Part shown: positions 36,755-45,427 of the stretch, piece after piece
How the letters are laid out: every line of letters starts with the position of its first letter
Position numbering within the stretch: position 1 is the first letter of the stretch
Source: CAWKMN01 sp963850765
GTDB lineage: Bacteria; Chloroflexota; Anaerolineae; Aggregatilineales; Aggregatilineaceae
Assembly: GCA_963850765.1 (NCBI GenBank)
Contig: CAWKMN010000003.1
Location: 992,001-1,056,000, forward strand
Direction: 5' to 3'
Length of the DNA: 64,000 nucleotides
Made by a program: the position numbers and the translations under genes
Notes under the pieces: generated by a model
Told to the model about the DNA's origin: nothing
The model's input: the letters and a program-made list of their open reading frames with translations, nothing else
Databases searched by the model: none

Positions 36755-37507
36755 TTACCGGCGTGCGGACCGGCGTTCCGGCGGGATCTCAGCCAGGACC
36801 GCCAATCCCAGGGCTTCAACATCGTCACGCGTGCGCACACTGTTATCCAGATATTCTGCCAGCACCGCCAGCGCAAGGCCCGCCGCCAGCCCGATCACCA
36901 GCCGGATCAGCGGGGCGGCGCGCGTGGTGATCGGCGGGATCGCTTCGTTTACTCGCACGTCGTCCAGCGCCACGACCTCGACCGGCGCGCCGGCAAACTG
37001 CGGGAAATACGTCTGGTTGCGCGTCTGCAGCACGGTGATCGCCGCCGCCGCGATGGCCCGGATCTCTGCCTCGTCGTCCCACCCCACGTACAGGGTCACG
37101 ACGCTGCGAAAGGTATCCGCAAAAAAGGCCGGGCGCAGATCGTCCCCATCGATGGTGATCCCCTGCTCGCTGAGGACCTGACTCACCTCGGCCGCGAAGC
37201 TGTCACTGGTGATCCAGGGCGGCAGGTTCACGACCACATATTCCGACGCCAGCAGCGGCACGTAAACAGTATCTTCGTAGGGCGTGGTGATCCCTTCGAT
37301 CCGTGCATCGGGCGGGGCCGCCGCTGTCAGGCGCACCTGCACCGAATAGGTCACGGGTGGTGATACCACATCGACCAGGGATGGCAGCGTCAGGAGCAGC
37401 GCCACCCCAAACGGCAGCGCGATCAGCCACCAGCGCCGCCAGACCAGTTGCCAGAGCGCGATTAATTCCACAGCCGCCCCTCTCTTTTGAGCCCGCACGT
37501 CGAGCAT
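36755..37507 (-). CDS. Second Wzz-like polysaccharide co-polymerase
   Basis: The 250-aa protein has a first membrane helix near 24-46 (WWLIALPFGVALLLTLP), a large external part and a second helix near 200-220. It ends with LAEYLDNSVRTRDDVEALGLAVLAEIP, nearly the same signature as its neighbour. The two are paralogs of one family and lie in tandem, 97 bases apart. The ATG at 37507 was chosen because the upstream extension is repeat-derived. The pair suggests a hetero-oligomeric length regulator, or two chain-length classes. Confidence 0.78.
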   Translation of the reverse strand: MLDVRAQKRGAAVELIALWQLVWRRWWLIALPFGVALLLTLPSLVDVVSPPVTYSVQVRLTAAAPPDARIEGITTPYEDTVYVPLLASEYVVVNLPPWITSDSFAAEVSQVLSEQGITIDGDDLRPAFFADTFRSVVTLYVGWDDEAEIRAIAAAAITVLQTRNQTYFPQFAGAPVEVVALDDVRVNEAIPPITTRAAPLIRLVIGLAAGLALAVLAEYLDNSVRTRDDVEALGLAVLAEIPPERRSARR

Positions 37508-37814
37508 TATAACGAATATGCGCTCAAAACGTGAGAGCAAGATGTGTTCAGTTATTGGTTGTTGGTTTTTGGTGATTGGATTTTGGCAGCTGGCCGCACC
37601 CCCTGGCCGCCTCTCCGGCATAGCCAGAGAGGGGAAAGCACGGGTTCGTCCCCCTCTCTAACTCGGTTGGAGAGGGGGATTGAGGGGGTGAGGCCGATCG
37701 AAGCCCCGGAGGTAGGCTTTACTCGTGGACAGGCGATGAACAGTTTTTCTTGTCAGATCCAACGCATTCGGGTTAGTCTTGACACAGATGCACGATGCAC
37801 GCAAAGGAACGACC
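37508..37814. repeat. Repeat-filled intergenic region
   Basis: This is 307 bases without a credible gene. A low-complexity TTGGTTGTTGGTTTTTGGTG stretch (about 37556-37578) is followed at 37595-37693 by two G/C palindromes of the dispersed family. The last 100 bases before 37815 hold an AAAGGA ribosome site but no clear promoter. Confidence 0.6.
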
Positions 37815-38204
37815 ATGGCCCGCCGGAAAGCAGACTACGACGACTATAACGAGGAGCCCGACCGCGAAGAGGATGGACTCGATCCCCGCCTGACTCTATC
37901 CATGACCCAGCAGGCGCTCGACTGGGGGATCAGCGGCAGTGTGCTGGCCGTTCTCATTCTGACGGTGGTTTACACCCTATCACCCGCCGATTTTATGGCC
38001 GACGTGCTGCCGTCGGCCGCGAATATCGATGACGTGGCCGCGATCCTGGGCGGGGCCGGCTCGATCACCTTCCTGGCGGTGATGCGCTACGTGCTGCAAA
38101 CGCGCGTCGGGCCGCTGGGCTGCCTGTTTGCCATTATCCTGACGTCAGTTGGCGCGTTTGCCATCTTCTGGGCGTTGATGCGCCTCTTCGATTCGATCCT
38201 CTGA
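37815..38204 (+). CDS. Small membrane protein, two or more TM segments
   Basis: This 129-aa protein starts MARRKADYDDYNEEPD, an acidic soluble head, then has three hydrophobic segments (about 42-60, 75-95 and 102-125). No family is recognised. The ATG at 37815 follows AAAGGA at 7 bases, which decides against an upstream ATG at 37779. It is convergent with, and 4 bases from, the esterase gene stop. Confidence 0.65.
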   Translation: MARRKADYDDYNEEPDREEDGLDPRLTLSMTQQALDWGISGSVLAVLILTVVYTLSPADFMADVLPSAANIDDVAAILGGAGSITFLAVMRYVLQTRVGPLGCLFAIILTSVGAFAIFWALMRLFDSIL

Positions 38205-38208
38205 CGAG

Positions 38209-39351
38209 CTATTCCACCGGGCTCGGATCCAGGCATGACGGCAATACCCCCGGATCATACGGCCAGGATTGCCCGTAAAACGACAGGTATTCCGAGGCGT
38301 GCGCCGACCAGTAATCCATATCGTGCTCGCCGGTTGGATTGATCAGGTACTCGTGCGCGATACCGTTCCCGCGCAAAAGTTCGGCCATAAGCATCGCGTT
38401 CGTCCCCACGTAATCATTCGTCGCATTGTCAAAGTAGATCCGCATGGGGGATTTGGTCAGGTTGGCGCTGGTCGCCAGATCCAGCGGGTTGACCTCGGGG
38501 GGGGTAGCGTCCGGCTCAAAGTGCGGGCTGTGCCCCCCGACAGCGCTGAACAGTTCCGGGTGGCGGAAGGCGATGCTGAATGCCCAGAACCCGCCTCGCG
38601 AAATCCCGCCGATGGCGCGCCCCGTGCGGCTGCCCCACAGGCAGAAATCGGCCTCAACCGAAGGGATCAATTCGTCCAAAATCAGGTTCTCATAGTTTGC
38701 GTCTTCGGGCGCGTCGTTCAACTCCGCGACCAGATCGCCATCCGGCATGACCAGCACCATCGGCGGGAGAGTCCCCTTCTCGATGCCCTGGTCCATCTCC
38801 ACCGGCGCGCCCAACTGCTCCCACATGGTTTCATCGTAGCCGGTGCCGTGCAGCAGGATCACGTAAGGATAGCGCTTGAAGGTGTCATAAAAACACGGCG
38901 GCAGGTAAATGCGATAGGGCACATCGCCGCCCATAATGTCGCTGGTGAATGAGCCATCGAGCACCATCCCTTCGCGCGACTCGCAGGCGAACGGCGTGGG
39001 GGATGGCAGCGCCGTGGCGGGCGGTGTCGGCGTGGTGGAAGGGACCGGCGTATTCACGACGCCAGCCGCCCCAACGGCTTCGGCCGATGCATCGGCTGTA
39101 GCCGCAGCCGCCATGGGCGACGCGGGCATCTCGCTGGTGAGTATCATAACGGCCGCGGTCGGCGCGGTGCTGCTGGTCACAGCGGTGCTGCCAATCGGCG
39201 GCGTAGGTGATGGCAGCGCCAGGGTTTCCGGCGTTACCCCAGTGACGACAACATACTGCGCCGTTTGGTCTGGCGCGAGCGGCTCGCACGCGACCAGCAG
39301 TGCAAACGTCAGGCAAACGAAGGATAGGATCAGGCGTTTTATTGGTATCAT
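38209..39351 (-). CDS. Secreted alpha/beta-hydrolase lipoprotein (esterase D/Fes-like)
   Basis: A 380-aa lipoprotein: the N-terminal lipobox gives LLVAC near residue 22, then a roughly 85-residue Thr/Pro/Ala linker, then an esterase domain from about 125. Oxyanion and nucleophile elements are VILLHGTGYDE and GGISRGGFW (Ser in G-x-S-x-G). The acid is probably in the NATNDYVGTNA region, and the catalytic His in GEHDMDYW. The domain resembles the putative esterase family that includes Fes and EsxA-like enzymes. It works outside the cell, probably on acylated sugars or lipids. Confidence 0.8.
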   Translation of the reverse strand: MIPIKRLILSFVCLTFALLVACEPLAPDQTAQYVVVTGVTPETLALPSPTPPIGSTAVTSSTAPTAAVMILTSEMPASPMAAAATADASAEAVGAAGVVNTPVPSTTPTPPATALPSPTPFACESREGMVLDGSFTSDIMGGDVPYRIYLPPCFYDTFKRYPYVILLHGTGYDETMWEQLGAPVEMDQGIEKGTLPPMVLVMPDGDLVAELNDAPEDANYENLILDELIPSVEADFCLWGSRTGRAIGGISRGGFWAFSIAFRHPELFSAVGGHSPHFEPDATPPEVNPLDLATSANLTKSPMRIYFDNATNDYVGTNAMLMAELLRGNGIAHEYLINPTGEHDMDYWSAHASEYLSFYGQSWPYDPGVLPSCLDPSPVE

Positions 39352-39486
39352 GAGCGGGAATTATATGCCCAGAGAGGTCAGGACACAACCTGCACCTGTC
39401 TCTCATCAGGTTCTCATTGGCGAACCGATCTGAAAACCGTAAAATCGTGTATCTTTGATGAATGAGGCGACGACAACCAACACGCC

Positions 39487-41973
39487 ATGACGACACAATC
39501 CATGCGCCGGCCTGCGGCATCACGGGCGGGCTACCGGCCCGCTCACCGGCTGCGGCGGCGCTTCCGTAATACCCTCCGCACGATCTTCGCGCGGGGCGAT
39601 GTGAGCAGCCTGTTGATGACGTGGGCGCTCATGATCACCACGGCGCTTGCGCTGCGTGCCGGCGAATGGACTGGCGGGATGAGCTCGCTGGTCGTGATCG
39701 GCTTCCTGTCGGTGGGATTCGGCTTTCTGCTGGCGCGCAGCCACTATTCGGAACTGCTCGCGCTGATTATGAGTTCCGTCTACAGCATCGCCGCCGTGCT
39801 GGTCGTGAATGCATTATTCCTGGTGGATCACGGCTTTATCACCGCCCGCACCGATACGCTGCTGCTGGAACTGAAGACCTGGACCACTCAAGCGCTGGCC
39901 GGGGATCAGCCTGCCAACGACAACGCCGCATTTGTCACGTTTTTATCCGTGCTGTTCTGGTTCCTGGGACATAACGCGGCGTGGCACGTGTTCCGCGTGG
40001 ACCGCGTGTGGCGGGTGATCCTCCCGACGGGGCTGGTGCTGATCACCAACCAGTTTTACTACCAGGGCGACAACTCGCTGGACATCTACCTGATCATCTT
40101 CGTGATCCTGTCCCTGCTGCTGCTGATACGCTCGCATATCGACAACCGCGAATACGACTGGTTTATTCACCGTGTGAGTTTTCCCGGCCATGTGCGACGC
40201 ACGTTCTTTCAGGCGGGTGGCGTGCTGGCGCTGGTGCTCGTCCTGGCCGCGTGGCTCACCCCCACCGGCTCAGATGACCGCAGCCTGGAACGAGTCAAGG
40301 AATTTCTCTCCGGAGATGCATTCGTTGATCTGGCGGACCTGTGGAACCGGCTGTTCTCGTCGCTCGAAGCGGAGGGGATCGCCACGTCCGACTATTACGG
40401 CGGCGACGAGCTCCAGCTCAGCGGCGCGATCCAGTTGGGCGACGAGCCGGTGATGTACGTGGAAGCGCCTTATGGCCCGCGCTACTACTGGCGCTCGACC
40501 GTATACGATGCCTACGATTTTAGCTCCTGGCGCTGGAAGCATATCCGCACGGTGCGCGCCTATACGGATGAGCCCGGCCTGCGCTTTAATATTGGGGATA
40601 CGCTGCCCGGCGCGCGCCAGGAAATCGAGCAGAGCTTCACGATGCTGCTGCGTGCATCCGAACTGATCTATGCCGCGCCGCAGCCGGTCGAGATGGGACT
40701 GCCCGTCGAAGCGGAACTGGACTGCGTGACAGATTTTGGGCGCGGCTGCGTGAATAACCAGCAGCCGTCCGATGTGGCGATCATCCAGGCGCGCAAACCC
40801 TTGCGGCGGGGCGACACTTACAGCGTCGTGTCGTCGATCAACATGGCACTGGCCGCGCAGTTGCGCGCTGCCAGCCTGGATTACCCGGATTGGGTGCTGC
40901 GCCAGTATTTGCAGGGCGCGACCAGTGTCTCGCCGCGCGTGCGCGATTTGACGGCCCAGATTGTCGCCCAGACCGGGGCGCAGACGCCGTATGATCGGGC
41001 GCGGGCCATCGAAACCTGGCTGCGCAACAATATCCAATATAACGAGACGATCCCGGCCCCACCCCGCGGCAGCGACCCGATCGAATGGTTCCTGTTTGAT
41101 ACGCGCCAGGGTTACTGCAACTACTATGCCAGCGCGATGGTGCTGATGCTGCGATCGCAGGGCATCCCGGCGCGGATGGCCGCCGGATTTGCACAGGGCA
41201 GTTGGGATGGCGAACGCGGCGCGTTCCTGGTCCGCGAACGCGATGCACACACGTGGGTTGAAGTCTACTTCCCTGGCTATGGCTGGGTGGAATTTGAGCC
41301 GACCGCCGACGAAGCGCCCATCGACCGTCAGGATGAGCCGATACCGCCCAACCTGCTGCCGTCGATCACGCCCATGCCCACCGCGACCGCGCTCCCGACG
41401 ATGACGCCCACGCCCCTGCAGGCCACGCCCGAAAGTGGCGCGAATGCGACGCCGACCAGTCAGGCGCAGGGGCCGGTCCAGCCGCCTACCCCGACGCCGA
41501 CGCCCATGCCGACTGCGACGCCGCCTCCGCCCCCGGACGTGACCCGCGTGGATAACGACGACAGCAGCGTCTTAAGAACGGTGCTGCTGACCCTGGGGAT
41601 CTTCGTGCTGGTGATCCTGGGTGGTGTGCTGGCGGTGTTATTCGCCATCTGGTATATCGAATACCGGGGACTTGGCGGGCTGACGATCATTGAGCGCGCC
41701 TATGCCCGGCTGGCGATCTATGCCCGCTGGCTGGGGCTGAAATTCACCCAGTCGTCCACGCCGGACGAGCGCCGCCGTTATATGGTCAGCGAGCTGCCCG
41801 AAGGTGAGAAGCCGATCAACTCCATCACGCGGCTGTACATGGAATCCCGCTATGGTGATCCGGATGGCAATCGCGCGCACATCCGAAACAGCCGGGTCGC
41901 TCAGGAAGCGTGGAGTGAGGCCCGCCGGACGTTTGTCCGGCGCAAGCTGGGACGGCTGCTCGGCCGCCGGTAG
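39487..41973 (+). CDS. Membrane transglutaminase-like protein (TgpA family)
   Basis: The 828-aa protein starts with about seven membrane helices (residues 40-270). An external transglutaminase/protease-like domain spans about 480-620 with catalytic Cys in RQGYCNYYASAM (near 545), His in DAHTWVEVYF (near 588) and Asp in FEPTADE. A Thr/Pro linker follows, then a last membrane helix (about 695-725) and a 100-residue cytosolic tail. This matches TgpA/DUF3488-type proteins. In other bacteria such genes sit beside MoxR and DUF58 genes; none are in this window, so it stands alone. It probably modifies cell-surface proteins or peptides. Confidence 0.83.
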   Translation: MTTQSMRRPAASRAGYRPAHRLRRRFRNTLRTIFARGDVSSLLMTWALMITTALALRAGEWTGGMSSLVVIGFLSVGFGFLLARSHYSELLALIMSSVYSIAAVLVVNALFLVDHGFITARTDTLLLELKTWTTQALAGDQPANDNAAFVTFLSVLFWFLGHNAAWHVFRVDRVWRVILPTGLVLITNQFYYQGDNSLDIYLIIFVILSLLLLIRSHIDNREYDWFIHRVSFPGHVRRTFFQAGGVLALVLVLAAWLTPTGSDDRSLERVKEFLSGDAFVDLADLWNRLFSSLEAEGIATSDYYGGDELQLSGAIQLGDEPVMYVEAPYGPRYYWRSTVYDAYDFSSWRWKHIRTVRAYTDEPGLRFNIGDTLPGARQEIEQSFTMLLRASELIYAAPQPVEMGLPVEAELDCVTDFGRGCVNNQQPSDVAIIQARKPLRRGDTYSVVSSINMALAAQLRAASLDYPDWVLRQYLQGATSVSPRVRDLTAQIVAQTGAQTPYDRARAIETWLRNNIQYNETIPAPPRGSDPIEWFLFDTRQGYCNYYASAMVLMLRSQGIPARMAAGFAQGSWDGERGAFLVRERDAHTWVEVYFPGYGWVEFEPTADEAPIDRQDEPIPPNLLPSITPMPTATALPTMTPTPLQATPESGANATPTSQAQGPVQPPTPTPTPMPTATPPPPPDVTRVDNDDSSVLRTVLLTLGIFVLVILGGVLAVLFAIWYIEYRGLGGLTIIERAYARLAIYARWLGLKFTQSSTPDERRRYMVSELPEGEKPINSITRLYMESRYGDPDGNRAHIRNSRVAQEAWSEARRTFVRRKLGRLLGRR

Positions 41974-42014
41974 GGCCGGTTATGAATATCTGAAGGCATC
42001 GAACGAAGGGGCAC

Positions 42015-42043
42015 TTGACGCCGCGCGTCCAGGCTGGTATCAT
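42015..42043 (+). promoter_or_regulatory. Promoter of the rplJ-rplL operon
   Basis: TTGACG (42015-42020), a 17-base spacer and TATCAT (42038-42043) fit a strong sigma-70 promoter. Transcription would start near 42050, at the head of the L10 leader. Confidence 0.75.
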
Positions 42044-42054
42044 GAATCCGCATC

Positions 42055-42175
42055 CAGCTTAGCTGGACTTTGCCGCAGACAGCAGGGGCCCAACCGGGCT
42101 TAATCATCAGTACGCCCTGCCGAGGTGAAGACCCAAGCCGAACCGCCCATTCTGGTTTGAAACCCATTGGACGAG
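42055..42175 (+). promoter_or_regulatory. Ribosomal protein L10 leader
   Basis: The mRNA leader shows the conserved pieces GCAGACAGCAGG, then GGGCTTAATCATC, then CCTGCCGAGGTGAAGACC, which match the L10(L12)4-binding leader found ahead of rplJ in many Gram-positive and other bacteria. It ends at an intrinsic terminator just before the genes, so binding of the L10-L12 complex to the kink-turn should attenuate transcription. Confidence 0.88.
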
Positions 42176-42177
42176 TC

Positions 42178-42210
42178 ACGGTCTTCGCCCTAGCGCGGAG
42201 GCCGTTTTTT
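42178..42210 (+). terminator. L10-leader attenuator hairpin
   Basis: ACGGTCTTCG (42178-42187) pairs, with G-U pairs, with CGGAGGCCGT (42196-42205) and is followed by TTTTTT. It is 56 bases before the rplJ start and belongs to the leader regulation. Confidence 0.85.
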
Positions 42211-42265
42211 GTTGGTGGTCTCCCCTGCGGGTTGACAAAATCCCGAGGAAAGGAGGAATACGCGC

Positions 42266-42823
42266 TTGGCTATCACTCGAAAGCGGAAAGAAGAACTGGT
42301 TGCAGACTATGTCGAGATGCTGCGACAGGCGAAAGGCGTTGTCGTCACCGAGTATCGCGGCATGACGATGAAGAATCTGGACGACCTGCGCGGCAAACTG
42401 CGCGACAACCAGTCGGGCTTCACCGTGACCAAGAACACGCTGCTCAAGATCGCGCTGCGTGAGGCCGGTATGGCAGTGCCCGACGAGATGCTCAACGGCC
42501 CAGTAGCGCTGGCGGTTGCCTATGAGGACCTGCCCGCGACCATCAGGACGGTGCTGGAATACGCTGGCACCAATGACCTGTTTATCGCGAAGGGTGGCGT
42601 GATCGGCACTTCTGCCGTGCGGGGCGACGATCTGAAAACGGTCTCCGAACTGCCGTCGCTCGACGTACTCCGTGCCCAGTTGCTTGGCACGGTCACAATG
42701 CCGTTGGCTCAGTTCTTGGGCCTGCTCGAAGAACCGAGCCGCCAGTTGGTGGCCGTGATCAAAGCCGGGTCCGATGGCCTGGTCAATGTTCTGGCGGCGT
42801 ACAGCCAGAAAGACGCTGCCTGA
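42266..42823 (+). CDS. rplJ: 50S ribosomal protein L10
   Basis: The 185-aa protein shows the L10 N-terminal pattern: ITRKRKEELVADYVEML, VVTEYRGMTMKNLDDLR, then FTVTKNTLLKIAL, followed by the long C-terminal helix that binds L12 dimers. It starts with TTG at 42266; AGGAAAGGAGGA lies 9 bases before it and no ATG is available closer, so the rare start is well supported. It is controlled by the leader above and cotranscribed with rplL. Confidence 0.95.
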   Translation: MAITRKRKEELVADYVEMLRQAKGVVVTEYRGMTMKNLDDLRGKLRDNQSGFTVTKNTLLKIALREAGMAVPDEMLNGPVALAVAYEDLPATIRTVLEYAGTNDLFIAKGGVIGTSAVRGDDLKTVSELPSLDVLRAQLLGTVTMPLAQFLGLLEEPSRQLVAVIKAGSDGLVNVLAAYSQKDAA

Positions 42824-42910
42824 TTCCGGCAGCCGCAACAACGTTTACATTATCGTCAGCAAACAGCAGTCAAAACTGAAACTCGAGAATATGAAAGGGA
42901 ATATCTCGCA

Positions 42911-43310
42911 ATGGCTAACCTCGACAAATTAGTTGAAGAACTCAGCGCCCTTACCGTTCTGGAAGCGGCGGAACTGAAGACCCGTTTGGAAGAAGCCTGG
43001 GGTGTCCAGGCGGCGGCCCCGATGGCGATGGGCGCAATGCCCATGATGGGGATGGGCGCGTGCTGCTCCCGCGGCAGCGGCGGAAGAAGTCGAAGAGCAG
43101 ACTGAATTCAACGTCGTGCTCAAGGACATCGGCCCCAAGAAGATCGAAGTGATCAAGGTCGTGCGCAGCCTGACCAACCTTGGCCTCAAGGAAGCGAAAG
43201 ACCTGGTCGAAGGCGCTCCCAGCAACGTGATGGAAGCGGTCAGCAAGGAAGCCTCTCAGGACGCCAAGTCCAAGCTCGAAGCCGCCGGCGCGGTCATCGA
43301 GGTCAAGTAA
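42911..43310 (+). CDS. rplL: 50S ribosomal protein L7/L12 (one inserted base as sequenced)
   Basis: Removing one inserted T near 43061 gives 132 aa. The N-terminal dimerisation part (LDKLVEELSALTVLEAAEL), an unusually Met-rich hinge (MAMGAMPMMGMG), an Ala/Glu linker and the globular C-terminal domain (EFNVVLKDIGPKKIEVIKVV, GLKEAKDLVEGAP, KLEAAGAVIEVK) are all intact. The protein is essential for elongation-factor binding, so the frameshift is almost surely a sequence error. This gives a useful measure of how reliable other single-base breaks in the window are. Confidence 0.93.
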
Positions 43311-43344
43311 CCGCCTAGCGGTTTTTCCAACCGATTCAGCGAAC

Positions 43345-43377
43345 AGGCGACTCTCATACCGGGAGCCGCCTGTTTTT
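43345..43377 (+). terminator. Terminator of the rplJ-rplL operon
   Basis: The stem AGGCG-A-CTCTC pairs with GGGAG-C-CGCCT (43345-43371, one mismatch) and TGTTTTTGTTT follows. A smaller AACCGC/GCGGTT hairpin with T residues lies directly at the stop (43309-43326). Confidence 0.85.
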
Positions 43378-43460
43378 GTTTACTGCCTGATCCGTCAGTA
43401 GTGGCCCATCCGGTAGCCCCCCCAGGCGGTCGCGAGCGGGAAGAACGGGCGAGGTTAACA

Positions 43461-43502
43461 GTCCCGGCTCTCACATCGTGGAAAGGGATTTAGGGCGGGG
43501 CC
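43461..43502. repeat. Decayed copy of the dispersed palindromic repeat
   Basis: GTCCCGGCTCTCACATCG followed by GGAAAGGGATTTAGGGCGGGG resembles the second half of the 19.4-kb copy with several changes. It lies between the convergent L12 and PH-like genes. Confidence 0.5.
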
Positions 43503-43511
43503 ACCGACCGG

Positions 43512-44181
43512 CTACTGCTTGCGCTGCTGCAGACGCTCGAACGGGTCCTGATAGCCGGTGGCCGTGCGGCGGGCGCGCTCGTCGCGGCGCTGGCGGGCGA
43601 CCTCAAGCTGCCGGATCAGCACGCTGTAGTTTGGCACAATGAACACCCAGGCGTCGGCACGGGGCGAAAACAGATATTTGCCCATATATCGCACCAGCCG
43701 ATTTTTGGGCGCGGGCCACGACGTCACATAGACCTCGACCGCCGTCATCCCCAGGAGCGGCGTCATGAGCGGTTTGCCCCGGCCTTTCAGAACTCTCTCG
43801 CGGGAACAGCTGCGATACCTGCACCGATAAGACCTGCTTGATACGCGTATAACTGACCAGCGTCCGGTAAAACGGGGTGCGAATCTCCAGCACATCCGGC
43901 CGGCACTGGACATACGATCGCCGTTTCGCAATGACCGACAGGAGCAGCAGCCCCAACCCGACCAGCATCACGATCACGCCGATTACGGCGAGCTTGTCCG
44001 GGTCCACAATTCCATGATCCAGCTCGTCCACATAACGAGGCAGCAGCAGAAACGGGCCCAACAGAAACAACAGCAGCCCCGGGGGACGATAGCGCCGCCC
44101 CATGTTGTGGTACAGCAGCAGCGGGTGCCGGGTGATGGGGAGCGCGTCAGTGTCCTGGGATTGTTCTTTTGCTCGTGCCAT
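43512..44181 (-). CDS. Bacterial PH-like membrane protein (one frameshift)
   Basis: Correcting one inserted base near 43795 gives 222 aa. The N-terminal part has two membrane helices (about 33-50 and 62-85: LLLFLLGPFLLLP and VIGVIVMLVGLGLLLLS). It is followed by a beta-rich region (SYVQCRPDVLEIRTPFYRTLVSYTRIKQVLSVQV) that looks like a bacterial PH domain. The C-terminus is a charged helix ending in Gln/Arg. The function is unknown. The frames join without loss in a strand ending RGKPLMTPLLGM. Confidence 0.6.
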
Positions 44182-44314
44182 AAAGCCCTCCTTTGCACGT
44201 CAGGTTCGCAATTTATAACCGATCACCTTACCTATGATTCTAGACTCGATAAGGAATTTTACTTACACTAGGTATAGTATATGGCGATATTGGCTAGAGG
44301 AAACCGGGGTTCCA

Positions 44315-45427
44315 ATGACTACGATTCAAGCCGATGAAGTCGAGATCAGCATCCAGGATGGAACGTGGCGTATCATCCCAACCGGAGACGATGTGCTGAC
44401 CACGGGCCCCGTCTTTTACGTGACGCGCGGCGGCGGTATCCTGGAATATTCCCCCGCTTTTGCCGACGCCCGCAAACTCCCGGGTACGGTGCTTTCCGTC
44501 GAATACGTGCGGGCCGCGGTTATTGGCTACGAAGAAATCACCCGGCGCTGGCTGTTAGGTCTCCATATTGCCCGCCAGGACGCCGACAAGGCGCGCTGGC
44601 TGGAACTGGTGCGCTGGCCGCCGGGCGATAACGAACTGTATGCCCGCGCCGCCCAGCAGGCCGCCCGCGAACTCGCTGAACATATCGGCTGCCCGCTCAA
44701 GATCTTCGGGGCCAAGAAGATTCCGCAGCCCCAATCCACCACCGACCCGAGTCGCAGCGGCGTCACGGGGCCGCTGGTGCCCCATAAGCGCGAAGACATC
44801 GGCCCCCAGCGCGTGAAGCTGTTCGCCCAATCGGCCAAACTGCCGGTGCAGTATCCGGGTCTGTGGCTGGGACGCGGCAAGGGTAACAGTATCGTGCTGC
44901 GCCTGGATAAAGACGCGGCGTCTGCCAAGGCGGGCGGAGTGGCCCCCTCGTTTAACCAGTGTGTGATCGATCCCGACGAGCGCATTATCCGGTTGGTGCC
45001 GCCGACCGGACTGCTGGGGACCTTTTTTGGCGCGCCGCAGGGCCGCGTGATCAAAACCGGCGATGTCCGCAATGTGGAGCTTCGGTACATTATCACACGA
45101 CGATTTGTCCCACAGCCGGAAGGCAAAGGCGTGGTTACGGAAGTCACCATTACCAACTACACCTGGGATGTCTACCTGACCCTGCCCGATGAGTCGCTTC
45201 TGCTGGCGCAGACGGCGCATTCCACCAGCAGCGAGTTGTCGCGCAAGCGCGCCACGGTGGGCAACAAGTTCGCTGTAGACACCAAAGCGGGGATCGAATA
45301 CCTTCGGCAGCACCAGGCCGATCAGGAAGCGTACGAAGCCGCCGAAACGTTCGCGCGGACGGTCGGCATCGTGATCGCCAGCACATTAGGCGTGCGGCTG
45401 GTGCAGACCGAGATTGAAGAAGGCTAA
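44315..45427 (+). CDS. Uncharacterised 370-aa protein
   Basis: I do not recognise a family. The protein starts MTTIQADEVEISIQDGTW, is soluble, and has a mixed strand/helix pattern with an internal stretch PQPQSTTDPSRSG that looks like a domain linker (about 155-175). Near the end, IEYLRQHQADQEAYEAAETFAR forms an amphipathic helix. ATG at 44315 is chosen because upstream in-frame sequence to 44234 is low-GC and promoter-like. It converges on the trehalose synthase gene with a 4-base stop overlap. Confidence 0.6.
   Translation: MTTIQADEVEISIQDGTWRIIPTGDDVLTTGPVFYVTRGGGILEYSPAFADARKLPGTVLSVEYVRAAVIGYEEITRRWLLGLHIARQDADKARWLELVRWPPGDNELYARAAQQAARELAEHIGCPLKIFGAKKIPQPQSTTDPSRSGVTGPLVPHKREDIGPQRVKLFAQSAKLPVQYPGLWLGRGKGNSIVLRLDKDAASAKAGGVAPSFNQCVIDPDERIIRLVPPTGLLGTFFGAPQGRVIKTGDVRNVELRYIITRRFVPQPEGKGVVTEVTITNYTWDVYLTLPDESLLLAQTAHSTSSELSRKRATVGNKFAVDTKAGIEYLRQHQADQEAYEAAETFARTVGIVIASTLGVRLVQTEIEEG

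Noticed and set aside
37544..37849. 101-codon open frame
   Set aside because: It consists of intergenic repeat sequence and then overlaps the start of the better-supported gene at 37815.
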